DNA of 64,000 bases from Palsa-504 sp963742795. GTDB taxonomy: Bacteria > Actinomycetota > Actinomycetes > Streptosporangiales > Streptosporangiaceae. Positions 20,968 through 30,472 of the stretch are shown one piece after another (positions within the stretch are counted from its first letter, which is position 1; every line of letters starts with the position of its first letter). The notes below the pieces were generated by a model, which saw only the letters and a list, made by a program, of their open reading frames with translations, was not told the origin of the DNA and searched no databases. The position numbers and the translations under genes are program-made. The DNA lies in contig CAVUNL010000023.1 in NCBI GenBank assembly GCA_963742795.1, forward strand, positions 1-64,000. The letters are read 5' to 3'.

Positions 20968-22420
20968 ATGGCCGTTCATTGGTCCGGTTTGAGTCCCGAG
21001 CTGCTGCTCGCCCTAGACCGGGGGCGGGGCGCGGAGCCGTTGCGGTCCCAGCTGGAGAACCGGCTGCGCGAGGCGATCAGGTCGGGCCGCCTGCGGCCGG
21101 GCGAGCGGCTGCCTTCCTCGCGGGAGCTGGCCCGCGAGCTCGGCACCTCGCGCGGCCTGGTCCAGGAGTGCTACGGGCAGCTCCAGGCCGAGGGCTACCT
21201 GAACACCCGGGTGGGCTCGGCCACCACGGTCGCGGCGCAGGCCAGCGCTCCGCCGTCCCGTCCGGTGGAGCTAGCGAGCCCGGGGGTTGCGGGGGGTTCG
21301 GGGGGCTTGGGGTTTGCGCAGGCGCGGGCGCGGCTGATGGCGGACTTCAGGTCGGGGGTGCCCGACCTGGCCAGCTTCCCGCGCGGGGACTGGATGTGGG
21401 CCCAGCGGGAGGCGTGCCGGACCGCGCCCAACGAGGCGCTCGACTACGGCGACCCGCGCGGCAGCCCGGTGCTGCGCGAGGTCCTGGCCGCCTACCTGCG
21501 CCGGGTCCGCGCGGCTGCGGCCGACCCGGAACACCTGGTCATCTGCACCGGGTTCGCGCAGGGCCTGGGCCTGGCGCTGCGGGTGCTGCGGCGCCAGGGG
21601 ACCCGGCGGGTGGCCATCGAGGACCCCGGCTACGACGACGCCGCGCAGGTGGCGGCGTGGGCCGACGTGGAGGTCATCCGGGTCCCGGTGGACTCCGGCG
21701 GCATCGACGTCGGACGGCTGGCCGCGACCGGGGCGCAGGCCGTGGTGCTCTCCCCCGCGCACCAGTGGCCGACCGGGGTGGTGCTGGCCGCGGCGCGGCG
21801 GCACGCGCTGGCCGCCTGGGCGGCCAGCACGGACGCGATCATCATCGAGGATGACTACGACGCCGAGTTCCGCTACGACCGCGAGCCGGTCGGCGCGCTG
21901 CAGGGCCTGGCTCCGGACCGGGTCCTCGCGCTGGGCACGGTCAGCAAGTCGCTGGCGCCCGCGCTGCGGCTCGGCTGGCTGGTCTGCCCGCCGGCCCTGA
22001 CCGGCGCCATCGCCGAGGAGAAGGAGTACGGCGACCGCGGCTCACCGGTGCTCGACCAGCTCGCCCTGGCCAACCTGATCGAGTCGGGACGCTTCGACCG
22101 GCACCTGCGCCGGATGCGCGGCGTGTACGCGGCACGCCGGCAGGCACTGGTTGCGGCGCTGGCCCGGCACGCGCCCGCGGTGACGCCTGACCGGCCTGGC
22201 GGCCGGGTTTCACGCCGTGGCGCATCTGCCCGGGCCAGCGGCCGAGAGGTCCGTCGTCGCGGGAGCCACGGTCCGTTCGGTAGGACTGTATGGAATGAGC
22301 ACCTACAGATCTTCCGGTGCGGACCGGCCCGGGCAATTGGTCGTCGGTTTCGGCAACCTCAGCGGGCGGACCATCGAGGCTGGCATCGCCGCGGTCGGCG
22401 ACCTGCTCCAGGGCGGGTGA
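20968..22420 (+). CDS. MocR/PdxR-type GntR regulator with aminotransferase domain (frameshifted)
   Basis: An N-terminal GntR winged helix (about 20-85; EPLRSQLENRLREAIRSG, LPSSRELARELGTSRGLV) is joined to a fold-type I aminotransferase-like domain binding PLP (IEDPGYDDAA, IIIEDDYDAEFRYDREP, Schiff-base Lys in LGTVSKSLAPALRLGW). PdxR proteins control vitamin B6 genes; others serve GABA or taurine pathways. The frame is lost near 22188; the correct frame ends FGNLSGRTIEAGIAAVGDLL at 22420. No pdx genes are in view, so the regulon is unknown. Confidence 0.88.
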
Positions 22421-22450
22421 GGCCGCGCGCGGCGGTCAGGGCAGCGTCGG

Positions 22451-22924
22451 TCAGGGCAGGCGGGCGCCCTCGTCGGTGCGGTCGCGGTCCGGGAGGTCCG
22501 GCACCCGGCAGCAGTACTCGAGGTAGAGCGCGGCGCAGGTGAGCACGACCGCGGCCGCCAGCGTGACCGCCGCGGTCAGCGCGTCCTGGCGCGGTACCGG
22601 CGCGCTCAGCGAACCGCTCAGGTAGATGACGAACCCGGCGGTCAGGCCCGCGATGGCCGCGGCGGCCAGCGAGCTGGCCTTGGCCAGGGCCACCATCCGG
22701 GACACGAACAGCGGCGCGGCGGGCTTCAGCCCGCGCTTCCCGGCGATCCGGTCCTTCAGGTCACGGCCGGTCCAGGCCTCGGCCACGGCGGCGATCAGGA
22801 GCGCGGGCACGCCGGTCCAGGGCAGCGGCGGCAGCCGCTGGTAGAACGAGTGGAGCAGCAGCCAGGCGGCCAGCGCGCAGACGACGGCCACGATCGCGAG
22901 CGTGGACGTCCGGGTCGGCCTCAT
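22451..22924 (-). CDS. DUF3180 family membrane protein
   Basis: Protein of 157 residues with four hydrophobic helices in two pairs (STLAIVAVVCALAAWLLLHS; VPALLIAAVAEAW; ALAKASSLAAAAIAGLTAGF; LTAAVTLAAAVVLTCAALYL). The start motif MRPTRTSTLAIVAV is typical of DUF3180, conserved after folK in actinobacteria. The start overlaps the folK stop (ATGA), so it belongs to the fol operon. Function unknown. Convergent with the MocR gene, 30 bp apart. Confidence 0.9.
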   Translation of the reverse strand: MRPTRTSTLAIVAVVCALAAWLLLHSFYQRLPPLPWTGVPALLIAAVAEAWTGRDLKDRIAGKRGLKPAAPLFVSRMVALAKASSLAAAAIAGLTAGFVIYLSGSLSAPVPRQDALTAAVTLAAAVVLTCAALYLEYCCRVPDLPDRDRTDEGARLP

Positions 22925-23440
22925 GACCGCGGCCCCTGCAGTACCGCGGCCGGGACCGTCCGGACGCCGGTACCTGGTCCAGGCCGGCCAGCAGGTTGGC
23001 TATCGGGCCCGTACCCGGGAGTTCGGCGCCGGGGTCGATGTCGTGCCAGGGCGCGAGGACGAAGGCCCGCTCGTGCGCGCGGGGATGCGGCAGGGTCAGC
23101 TACCGGGTCGTCGCTGACCTGGCCGGCGTAGCTGATGATGTCGACGTCGAGCGTGCGCGGACCGAACCGCTCGGCCCGGACCCGGCCGAAGTCGGGCCTC
23201 GATGCGGTCGATCGCGTCGAGCAGGTCGCGGGGCGGCAGGCCGGTCTGGATCAGGAGCACCGCGTTCAGGTAGTCCGGCTGGGGCGGCCCGCCCACCGGG
23301 GTCGTCTCGTAGACCGGGGAGATGGCCAGCACGTCAGTGTCCGGGAGCCCGGCGATGGCTTGCACGCATCCCTGAAGGGTACCCAGCCGGTCACCCAGGT
23401 TGGCGCCCACCGACAGCACCGCGCGCGCCCGCATGGTCAT
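22921..23440 (-). CDS. folK: 6-hydroxymethyl-7,8-dihydropterin pyrophosphokinase (frameshifted)
   Basis: Transfers pyrophosphate from ATP to the pterin in folate synthesis. MTMRARAVLSVGANLGDRLG, SPVYETTPVGGPPQPDYLNA and, after an indel near 23195, FGPRTLDVDIISYAGQ. A second indel near 23115 leads to LPHPRAHERAFVLAPWHDID and a third near 22965 to the stop overlapping the DUF3180 start. ATG 23440 is chosen because a TGA in another frame overlaps it (ATGA), the likely end of folP. As written, folP and folK are in one uninterrupted frame with no stop between them. folB, usually between these genes, is absent. Confidence 0.87.
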
Positions 23441-24301
23441 GGCCGGGCTGGTCGAAGCGTCGCGCCAGGCGGCCGCGACCCGCACCGCGTCGGCGTTGGC
23501 CGGCACCTCGTGCACGCGCACGCACCACGCGCCCGCGGCGGCGGCCAGGGCCGAGATGGCCACGGTGGCCGCGTCGCGGCCGTCGAAGGGGCGCGGCGTG
23601 CCGTCCGGGCCGGCCAGCAGCAGGCCCAGGAAGCGTTTCCTGGACGCGCCGACCAGGACCGGGAAGGTGCGCCCGCCGAGCTGGCCGACGTCGGCCAGGT
23701 GGGTCAGCAGCGGCCAGTTGTGATCCGGCCGTTTCCCGAAGCCCGAGGCCCGGGTCGACCACGATGCGATCCGGGTCGACCCCGGCCGCCACCACCGCGT
23801 CGATGCGGGTGGTGAGTTCGTCGCGGACCTCGGCCACCACGTCGGCGTAGACGGCGCGGGCGTACATGTCGTGGCTGTGGCCGCGCCAGTGCACGACCAC
23901 GTAGCACGCTCCGGCCGCGGCGACCAGGCGCGGCATCTGCGGGTCGGCCAGGCCGCCGCTCACGTCGTTGACCAGCACGGCCCCGGCGTCCAGCGCGAAC
24001 TCGGCCACCGGGGCCCGCATGGTGTCGATGGAGACCGGCACCCCGGCCTTGACCAGTTCGGTGACCACCGGGCCGATCCGCCGCAGTTCCTCCTCCTCGG
24101 AGACGCGCTGGGCGCCAGGCCGGGTGGACTCGCCGCCCACGTCCACGATGTCGGCGCCCTGCGCGGCCAGGTCCAGGCCGTGCTTGATGGCCGCGTCCGC
24201 CCCGAACCACCGGCCGCCGTCGGAGAACGAGTCGGGCGTCACGTTCACCACGCCCATGACCAGCGTCCGCTCCGCGCTGGGCAGGCGTCCAGCCCGGTCA
24301 A
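23437..24301 (-). CDS. folP: dihydropteroate synthase (frameshifted; start uncertain)
   Basis: Condenses the pterin pyrophosphate with p-aminobenzoate. TIM-barrel motifs VMGVVNVTPDSFSDGG, DIVDVGGESTRPGA, VSIDTMRAPVAEFALDAGA, VLVNDVSGG, DRIVVDPGLG; after an indel near 23738, FGKRPDHNWPLL, FPVLVGASRKRFLG and HEVPANADAVRVAA. The 5' end is tentative: LTGLDACPARS upstream fits the family but is one frame off, so another indel near 24265 is suspected. The 3' end is either the TGA overlapping folK or, as written, a fusion into folK. Confidence 0.88.
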
Positions 24302-26183
24302 CGCTGGGGTACCGGCGCGCGGCGCAGCTGGCCGCCGGAGCTTGGACAGGCCGAGCTTGCGCGCGATCCGGCGCAGCTCGAGCCGCGGCCAGACCAGGAA
24401 CGCCTCCGCCTCGAGGGCGGCCACCGCGATCCGCGGCGCGTCCCTGGTGCTCGGGAACACGAAGAACCGCGGCTGCCAGACCGGCCCGAACTTGGCGTTG
24501 AACTTGTACAGCGACTCGATCTGGAACCACTTGGACAGGAAGATCAGCACCGACCGCCAGGCCCGCAGCACCGGGCCGGCGCCGATCCGCTCGCCGCGCT
24601 CGAGCGCGGCCCGGAAGACCGCGAAGTTCAGCGAGATCCGCTTCACGCCCAGGCCGGGGGCGGCCTTGATCGTCTCCACGATGAGGAAGTCGTTCAGGCC
24701 CGGCTGGGCGGCTTTGTCCCGGCGCATGAGGTCGAGGGACAGGCCGTCGGCGCCCCACGGGACCAGCTGCAGCACGGCCCGGACCACGCCGTCCTCGGTG
24801 GCCGTGGCCAGCACGCAGTTCTCGTCGCCGGGGGCGCCGATCCGCCCCAGGGCCATCGAGAAGCCGCGCTCGGTCTGGCTGCCGCGCCAGGAATCGGCGG
24901 CCCGCACGATGGCGTCGATTTCCCGCGGCGGGATGTCCCCCACCCGGCGGACCTCGGCCACGTAGCCGTTCTTGGCCACCCGGTTGACCATCTGCCGGAC
25001 GTTCCGCATGGAGCGGCCGGACAGGCTGAAGTCGGCCACGTTCACGATCGCCTCGTCGCCGAGCTCCAGGGCGGTCAGGTTGCCCTCGCGGCACCATACT
25101 TCGGCGCCGAGCTCGCTGCACCCCATCACGGCCGGGGCCCAGGCGTGCCGGGCCGCCTCGTCCAGGAACGGGCCGATGGCCCCGGGCCACGCCTCCGGGT
25201 CGCCGATCGGGTCGCCGCTGGCCAGCATGACGCCGGACACGACGCGGTAGCACACGCAGGCCTTGCCGGTCGGCGACCAGATCACGCTCTTGTCGTCGCG
25301 CAGCGCGAAGTACCCCAGCGAGTCCCGGTCCCCGTGCTTGTCGAGCAGGTCCCTGACCCGCGCCGCGTCGGCCGGGCCCAGCCGGGCCCGCGGCTCGGCC
25401 GGGCGCAGGAACAGGTACACGGTGACGACCAGGGTGAAGATGCCGAGCGCACTGGCCATGATGGCGAACAGGTCGCCGCGCGCCTCGGGCACCCACTGGA
25501 CCGGGCCGGACACCCCGACCAGGCCGTAGATGGCCTCCTGCACCCGCTGGCCGAGCGAGTAGTTGGTCAGCCAGATGCTGGGCCAGCAGGATGTAGGTGC
25601 AGCCGATGACGACATCGGCCACGATCAGGCAGGCGAACACCCACAGCGCCCGCCACCGGGTGCGCGGGTCGCCCTCGGCGTAGAACTCCTCGCGGAAGTA
25701 CAGCAGCGCGATGAGCAGGACCAGCCGCGACGACGCGGTCGCGATCCGGTGCGCGTTGGCGAAGTGGATGGCGATGTCGAACGCCAGCAGCGCGGCCACG
25801 GCCTGCCAGGCCCGCCGTTTCCGGCGGCGCAGCCCGTGGGCCAGCATCAGCAGCATCAACCCGATGATGACGTCGGCGCTGCGGGTCACCGTGGTCAGCG
25901 TGCCCGGCACCAGGTAGTTGATCTTGTGCAGCCTGTACACCAGGTCGGGCCGGAAGATGGCCACGATGTCGGACAGGCCGATGAGCAAGGTCAGCAGCGC
26001 GGCGCTGGCCGGCACCCAGGCGTGCTGATGCCTGCGGTCGACAGGATCGCCATGCGTCCCTCGCGAACTGCCCCCCCTGGCTTCGGGCAGATCAGCGCCG
26101 TTTGCGTGTCCAGCTTCGTCGCTGTCGCTCATCTCGGCAGCTCTCTTGTCAGGCCCCAGATCACGGTGCGTCAGCGTAGTCAT
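24245..26183 (-). CDS. LysX/MprF-like phosphatidylglycerol lysyltransferase, DUF2156 (frameshifted)
   Basis: A membrane part with about six helices (ALLTLLIGLSDIVAIF, VIIGLMLLMLAHGL, VFACLIVADVVIGCTYILL and others) precedes a cytosolic DUF2156 dual-GNAT domain (YFALRDDKSVIWSPTGKACV, VSGVMLASGDPIGDPEAW, LSLDLMRRDKAAQPGLNDFL, FFVFPSTRDAPRIAVAALEA). It uses Lys-tRNA to lysinylate phosphatidylglycerol, altering surface charge. The lysyl-tRNA synthetase domain fused in mycobacterial LysX is not present. An indel near 25585 breaks the frame after QHLADQLL. Start ATG 26183; ATG 26132 is an alternative. The 3' end overlaps the presumed folP start. Confidence 0.83.
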
Positions 26184-26434
26184 CGTGTCGCCTCGCGTCC
26201 TGCTCTCACGGTACCTCCCAAGCCTAGGCAACGGTCCCGTTCGGCGGGACGGACTTGGTCCACCGGCTCACCGCGGCCCGGCACCTAAGGGTCACCGGCG
26301 GCCCGGGGGGATCGGCTGGGTGCTCGGGGGAAGCACGGGGGGAAGCGTCCCGGAGTCCCTTCGGGTCGTGGCTCACCTTTTAGACGACGCAGCAAGCCTT
26401 TCAGTTCAGCGTTGAGGCGAAGTTAATTCCCGGC

Positions 26435-26655
26435 TCAGTGGTGGCCGTAGATCAGGCTCATGGCCTCGGCCCGGGTCACGGTGTCCCGGAACGCCCCGCG
26501 CATGGTCATGCACAGGTGTTCGGCCTCGATGACCACCACCACCCCGCGCGGCTCCAGGGTGTCCATCAGGGCGTCCGCGATCTGGCAGGTCATCCGCTCC
26601 TGGACCTGCGGCCGGCGGGCGTACACGTCGACCAGCCTGGCCAGCTTGGACAGCC
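26435..26655 (-). pseudogene. folE: GTP cyclohydrolase I remnant
   Basis: Only the C-terminal part of FolE remains: GLSKLARLVDVYARRPQVQE, RMTCQIADALMDTLEPRG, VVVIEAEHLCMTMRG, then directly FRDTVTRAEAMSLI. The N-terminal half, which holds two zinc ligands and the catalytic His (C-E-H-H region), is missing. About 15 residues (the usual RKPGxxTVTSAVRG stretch) are missing between MRG and FRD, without loss of frame. The remnant begins right after the ftsH stop, where intact folE lies in relatives. It cannot make an active enzyme. The rest of the gap up to 26183 holds no gene. Confidence 0.85.
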
Positions 26656-26660
26656 CTGCG

Positions 26661-28691
26661 TCATCCGTTGTCGCTGTGCTCGTCCACGTCGCCGACGGGC
26701 AGGCCACCACCGGGGTTATAGCCGAGCGCCTGGCCGTTGCTCGGCAGGGACAGGCCGTTACCGCCGTCGGCGGCCGCCAGCGCGAGCTCCTTGGGCGACA
26801 GCACCGGCGGGCGGTCCGAGGGCAGGCGCTTGCCGTAGCCGGTGTACGAGCCGCGGGACGGCCGCTTGACCACCGACGCGAAGATCTCCAGGACCTCGGG
26901 CCGGGCCACGGTCTCCTTCTCCAGCAGCCGCGTCACCAGGGCGTCGAGCACGTCGCGGTACTCGACCAGGACCTCCCAGGCCTCGTCGTGGGCCGACTCG
27001 ATCAGGCGGCGGATCTCCTCGTCGATGGAGGAGGCGATCTCCTCGGAGTAGTCCCGGCCGTGCGACATGTCCCGGCCCAGGAACGGCTCGCCGTCGCCGG
27101 AGCCGAACTTGCGCGCGCCCAGGCGCTCGCTCATGCCGTACTCGGTGACCATGCCGCGGGCGATCTGGGTGGCCTTCTCGATGTCGTTGGCGGCGCCGGT
27201 GGTCGGCTCGTGGAAGATGAGCTCCTCGGCGGTGCGCCCGCCCAGCAGCATGGCCAGCTGGTCGAGCATCTCGGCCCGGGAGACCAGGAACTTGTCCTCG
27301 GTCGGCAGCGCGCTGGTGTAGCCGAGCGCGCGGCCGCGCGGGATGATCGTCACCTTGTGCACCGGGTCGGCGTTCGGCATGGCGTGGCCGACCAGGGCGT
27401 GCCCGCCCTCGTGGTAGGCGATGACCTTCCGCTCCCGCTCCGACAGCAGCACGCTCTTGCGCTCCGGGCCGGCCATGACCCGGTCGATGGCCTCCTCAAG
27501 CGCGCCCATGCTGATCTGCTTGCCGTTGGTGCGCGCGGTCAGCAACGCGCCCTCGTTGATCACGTTGGCCAGGTCGGCGCCGGTGAAGCCGGGCGTCCGG
27601 CGGGCGATGATGTCGAGGTCGGTGTCCGGCGCGAGGGGCTTGCCGCGGGCGTGCACCTTGAGGATGCCCCTGCGGCCGGCCAGGTCCGGCTGGGCGACCA
27701 CGATCTGGCGGTCGAACCGGCCCGGGCGCAGCAGCGCCGGGTCCAGGATGTCGGGCCGGTTGGTGGCCGCGATCACGATCACGCCGCCCTTGGTGTCGAA
27801 CCCGTCCAGCTCGACCAGCATCTGGTTCAGCGTCTGCTCGCGCTCGTCGTGCCCGCCGCCGAGGCCCGCGCCGCGGTGCCGGCCCACGGCGTCGATCTCG
27901 TCCACGAACACGATCGCGGGGGCGTTCGCCTTGGCCTGCTCGAACAGGTCACGGACCCGGGAGGCGCCGACACCGACGAACATCTCGACGAAGTCGGACC
28001 CGGAGATCGAGTAGAACGGCACGCCGGCCTCGCCCGCCACGGCCCGGGCCAGCAGCGTCTTGCCGGTGCCGGGCGGGCCGTAGAGCAGCACGCCCTTGGG
28101 GATCTTGGCCCCGATGGCCTGGAACTTGGCCGGGTTCTGCAGGAACTCCTTGATCTCCTGGAGCTCCTCGATCGCCTCGTCCACGCCCGCCACGTCGGCG
28201 AACGTGGTCTTGGGCGTGTCCTTGGTGATCAGCTTGGCCTTGGACTTGCCGAAGTTCATGACCCGCGAGCCGCCGCCTTGCATCTGCGACAGCATGAAGA
28301 AGAACAGCAGGAAGATCACCAGGTAGATGAACGCGGTGGGCAGCAGGTCGAGCAGGGCGTTGCTCTTGGGAATGGTGACGTTGTACCCGGTCTGCGGCAG
28401 GGTGCCCTTCTCGACTTGCTGCTGCAGCTCGTTCGCGAGCTGCAGGCCCTGGCCGGAAACCCAGGACGCCTCGAGCTGCTTGCCGGCCTTGGTGGTGATC
28501 TGGATCGTCTGGTTCTTGTCGGTGATCAGCGCGCTCTTGACTTGGCCCTGATTGATGAGGCTGACGATCTGGGAGGTGTCTACCTGCTGGTAAGAACTCC
28601 CCGAATTGGCGTAGTCGAGCACGAAAAGCAAGAGCAGCACCGCGACCGCGATCAGCAGCAGTGGTGCCCGGAAAAAGCGCCTTAGCTCCAT
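26661..28691 (-). CDS. ftsH: ATP-dependent zinc metalloprotease FtsH
   Basis: Membrane AAA protease degrading misfolded membrane proteins and regulators. 676 residues: TM1 (about 10-27), periplasmic domain, TM2 (about 118-137), AAA domain with GPPGTGKT near 206, Walker B IVFVDEID, second region of homology ATNRPDILDPALLRPGRFDR, then the zinc site HEGGH near 424 and the third-ligand Asp in GAANDIEKATQIARG. A Gly/Ser/Asn-rich tail ends the protein. Uninterrupted, unlike many neighbours. Lies after hpt in the conserved order tilS-hpt-ftsH-folE. Confidence 0.97.
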   Translation of the reverse strand: MELRRFFRAPLLLIAVAVLLLLFVLDYANSGSSYQQVDTSQIVSLINQGQVKSALITDKNQTIQITTKAGKQLEASWVSGQGLQLANELQQQVEKGTLPQTGYNVTIPKSNALLDLLPTAFIYLVIFLLFFFMLSQMQGGGSRVMNFGKSKAKLITKDTPKTTFADVAGVDEAIEELQEIKEFLQNPAKFQAIGAKIPKGVLLYGPPGTGKTLLARAVAGEAGVPFYSISGSDFVEMFVGVGASRVRDLFEQAKANAPAIVFVDEIDAVGRHRGAGLGGGHDEREQTLNQMLVELDGFDTKGGVIVIAATNRPDILDPALLRPGRFDRQIVVAQPDLAGRRGILKVHARGKPLAPDTDLDIIARRTPGFTGADLANVINEGALLTARTNGKQISMGALEEAIDRVMAGPERKSVLLSERERKVIAYHEGGHALVGHAMPNADPVHKVTIIPRGRALGYTSALPTEDKFLVSRAEMLDQLAMLLGGRTAEELIFHEPTTGAANDIEKATQIARGMVTEYGMSERLGARKFGSGDGEPFLGRDMSHGRDYSEEIASSIDEEIRRLIESAHDEAWEVLVEYRDVLDALVTRLLEKETVARPEVLEIFASVVKRPSRGSYTGYGKRLPSDRPPVLSPKELALAAADGGNGLSLPSNGQALGYNPGGGLPVGDVDEHSDNG

Positions 28692-28906
28692 CGATGAGCG
28701 GCCCGTCGGCTCGGGGCCGTTCCCTCCTGACCAGCCTCACAGTCCCGTCGACCTCCGGCGGGATGGCCATTTCCGTCCTCGCAGCCCGTGTTCGGTGCTG
28801 GCTGCGACCGTAAACTACGACGGTACACCGCCTACGGCGCCGCACCTTGAGGGTGAACGCTTCTCCGAGCGGATTGTGTTCCCCTGCCGTTTCCTGCGGG
28901 GCCAGC

Positions 28907-29464
28907 CTAGCTGCCCTGGTATACCGCCGGAGCCAGCGTGCCGATGAACGGCAGGTTGCGGTACCGCTGGGCGTAGTCCAGGCCGTAGCCGACCACGAAC
29001 TCGTCCCCGATGTCGAAGCCGGTGTACGCCACGTCCACATGCATCTGCGCCGACCCCGGCTTGCGGAGCATGGCGCACACCGCCAGCGAGGCGGGCGCGC
29101 GCGATTGCAGGTTGCCGGCCAGCCACGACAGGGTGAGGCCGGAGTCCACGATGTCCTCGACGATGAGCACGTGCCGACCGGTGATGTCGGTGTCGAGGTC
29201 CTTCAGGATCCGCACCACGCCGGAGGACTTGGTGCCCGAGCCGTACGAGGAGATCGCCATCCAGTCCATCTGGACCGGCAGGTGCATGGCCCGGGACAGA
29301 TCCGCCATGACCATGACCGCGCCCTTCAGCACGCCGACCAGCAGCAGGTCACGGCCGGCGTAATCGGCGTCGATCTGGGCCGCGAGCTCGCCGATGCGCG
29401 CCTGCAACCGCTCAGCGCTAATGAGGATCTCCTTGAGAGCAGATCCCACGTCCCGTTCGTCCAA
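28907..29464 (-). CDS. hpt: hypoxanthine phosphoribosyltransferase
   Basis: Purine salvage: hypoxanthine/guanine + PRPP to IMP/GMP. PRPP loop VLIVEDIVDSGLTLSW, the flexible loop region SSYGSGTKSSGVVRI, and VGYGLDYAQRYRNLPFIG. TTG 29464 is preferred: GGAG lies 8-9 bp before it and it follows the tilS stop by one base; it gives 185 residues, matching the family. The in-frame upstream ATG (29524) would lie inside tilS. ftsH follows 215 bp downstream in the same direction; that gap contains no recognisable gene. Confidence 0.93.
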   Translation of the reverse strand: MDERDVGSALKEILISAERLQARIGELAAQIDADYAGRDLLLVGVLKGAVMVMADLSRAMHLPVQMDWMAISSYGSGTKSSGVVRILKDLDTDITGRHVLIVEDIVDSGLTLSWLAGNLQSRAPASLAVCAMLRKPGSAQMHVDVAYTGFDIGDEFVVGYGLDYAQRYRNLPFIGTLAPAVYQGS

Positions 29465-29465
29465 A

Positions 29466-30466
29466 TTATTCTTCTCCGCCCCTGGAGTTGCCTGCTTCGG
29501 TGCTGGTGAACCACACCTTGCCATCCTGGCGCCGGGCGCGCACCCCGCCCGGCAGGTCGACCCAGCGCTGACCGCGCCAGCCGGTGACCAGCTCCTCGAT
29601 TCGCTCGACGTGCCCGGCCGTCAGGGCGCCCTGCGGGCAGCCCGCCATGATCGCGGCGTCGCGCAGGACGCGAGTTCTTATCGCGCTTGGCAGGTCGGCC
29701 AGACGCTTGGCGGCGAGGCCGGCCGGGTCCGAGCAGTTGCCGCGGAGCTGTCCGCTTTCCGCGAACGCAAGGTCATCGAGGCATTCGGCGTCGGCGCGCA
29801 GCTGGCCCGCGGTCCGGGCCAGCGCCTCGGCCACGCCGGGACCGAGCGCCTCCTCCAGGACGGGCATCAGCTGGTGCCGGACCCGGGCCCTGGTGAACCG
29901 GAAGTCGTGGTTGTGCGGGTCCTGCCAGGGATCCAGCCCGAGTTCGGCGCAGGCGGCGGCGGTGGTGGCGCGGCGCAGGCCGAGCAGGGGCCTGCGGTAG
30001 ACCCCGCGCCGGGCGGGCATCCCGGCTAGCGACCGGCTCCCCGAGCCGCGGGCCAGCCCGAGCAGGACGGTCTCGGCCTGGTCGTCCAGGGTGTGCCCGA
30101 GCAGGATCGTGATGGCGTGCTGTTCGCGGGCTTTTTGGTCCAGGGCCTCGTAGCGGGCCGCCCGGGCGGCGGCCTCGTTGCCTTTAGCGGGCGTGACCGT
30201 GACGCTGTGCGCCGGGTCGAGGCCGAGCCGGCGATGAGGGCTGCCACCGTGGCGGCCCGCTGGGCCGAACCTTCCTGCAGGCCGTGGTCGACGGTCACGC
30301 CGCCGGCCCGCAGGCCGCGCGGGGCCACGAAGGCCAGGGCCGCGGCCAGGGCCAGGGAGTCCGCGCCGCCGGAGCAGGCGGCCAGGACCAGCTCGCCGGT
30401 GTCCAGGTCGTCCAGGGTTTCCCGGACCGCGTTGCGGACTTCCGCTACCGCCGGGCTAGGACCCAT
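29466..30466 (-). CDS. tilS: tRNA(Ile)-lysidine synthase (frameshifted)
   Basis: Modifies C34 of tRNA-Ile(CAU) to lysidine, essential for AUA decoding. N-terminal PP-loop ACSGGADSLALAAALAF; after an indel near 30232 the frame continues LGHTLDDQAETVLLGLARGS, RRPLLGLRR, DPHNHDFRFTRARVRHQLMP and the C-terminal substrate domain. The restored length of about 333 is normal. The stop is one base before the hpt TTG; the gene starts 7 bp after the protease gene, so the three are one operon. Confidence 0.92.
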
Positions 30467-30472
30467 CCCTGG

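Noticed and set aside
26460..28685. 741-codon plus-strand open frame opposite ftsH
   Set aside because: It is an antisense shadow of ftsH caused by high GC; composition is Arg/His/Gly-rich with no domain, whereas ftsH is complete.
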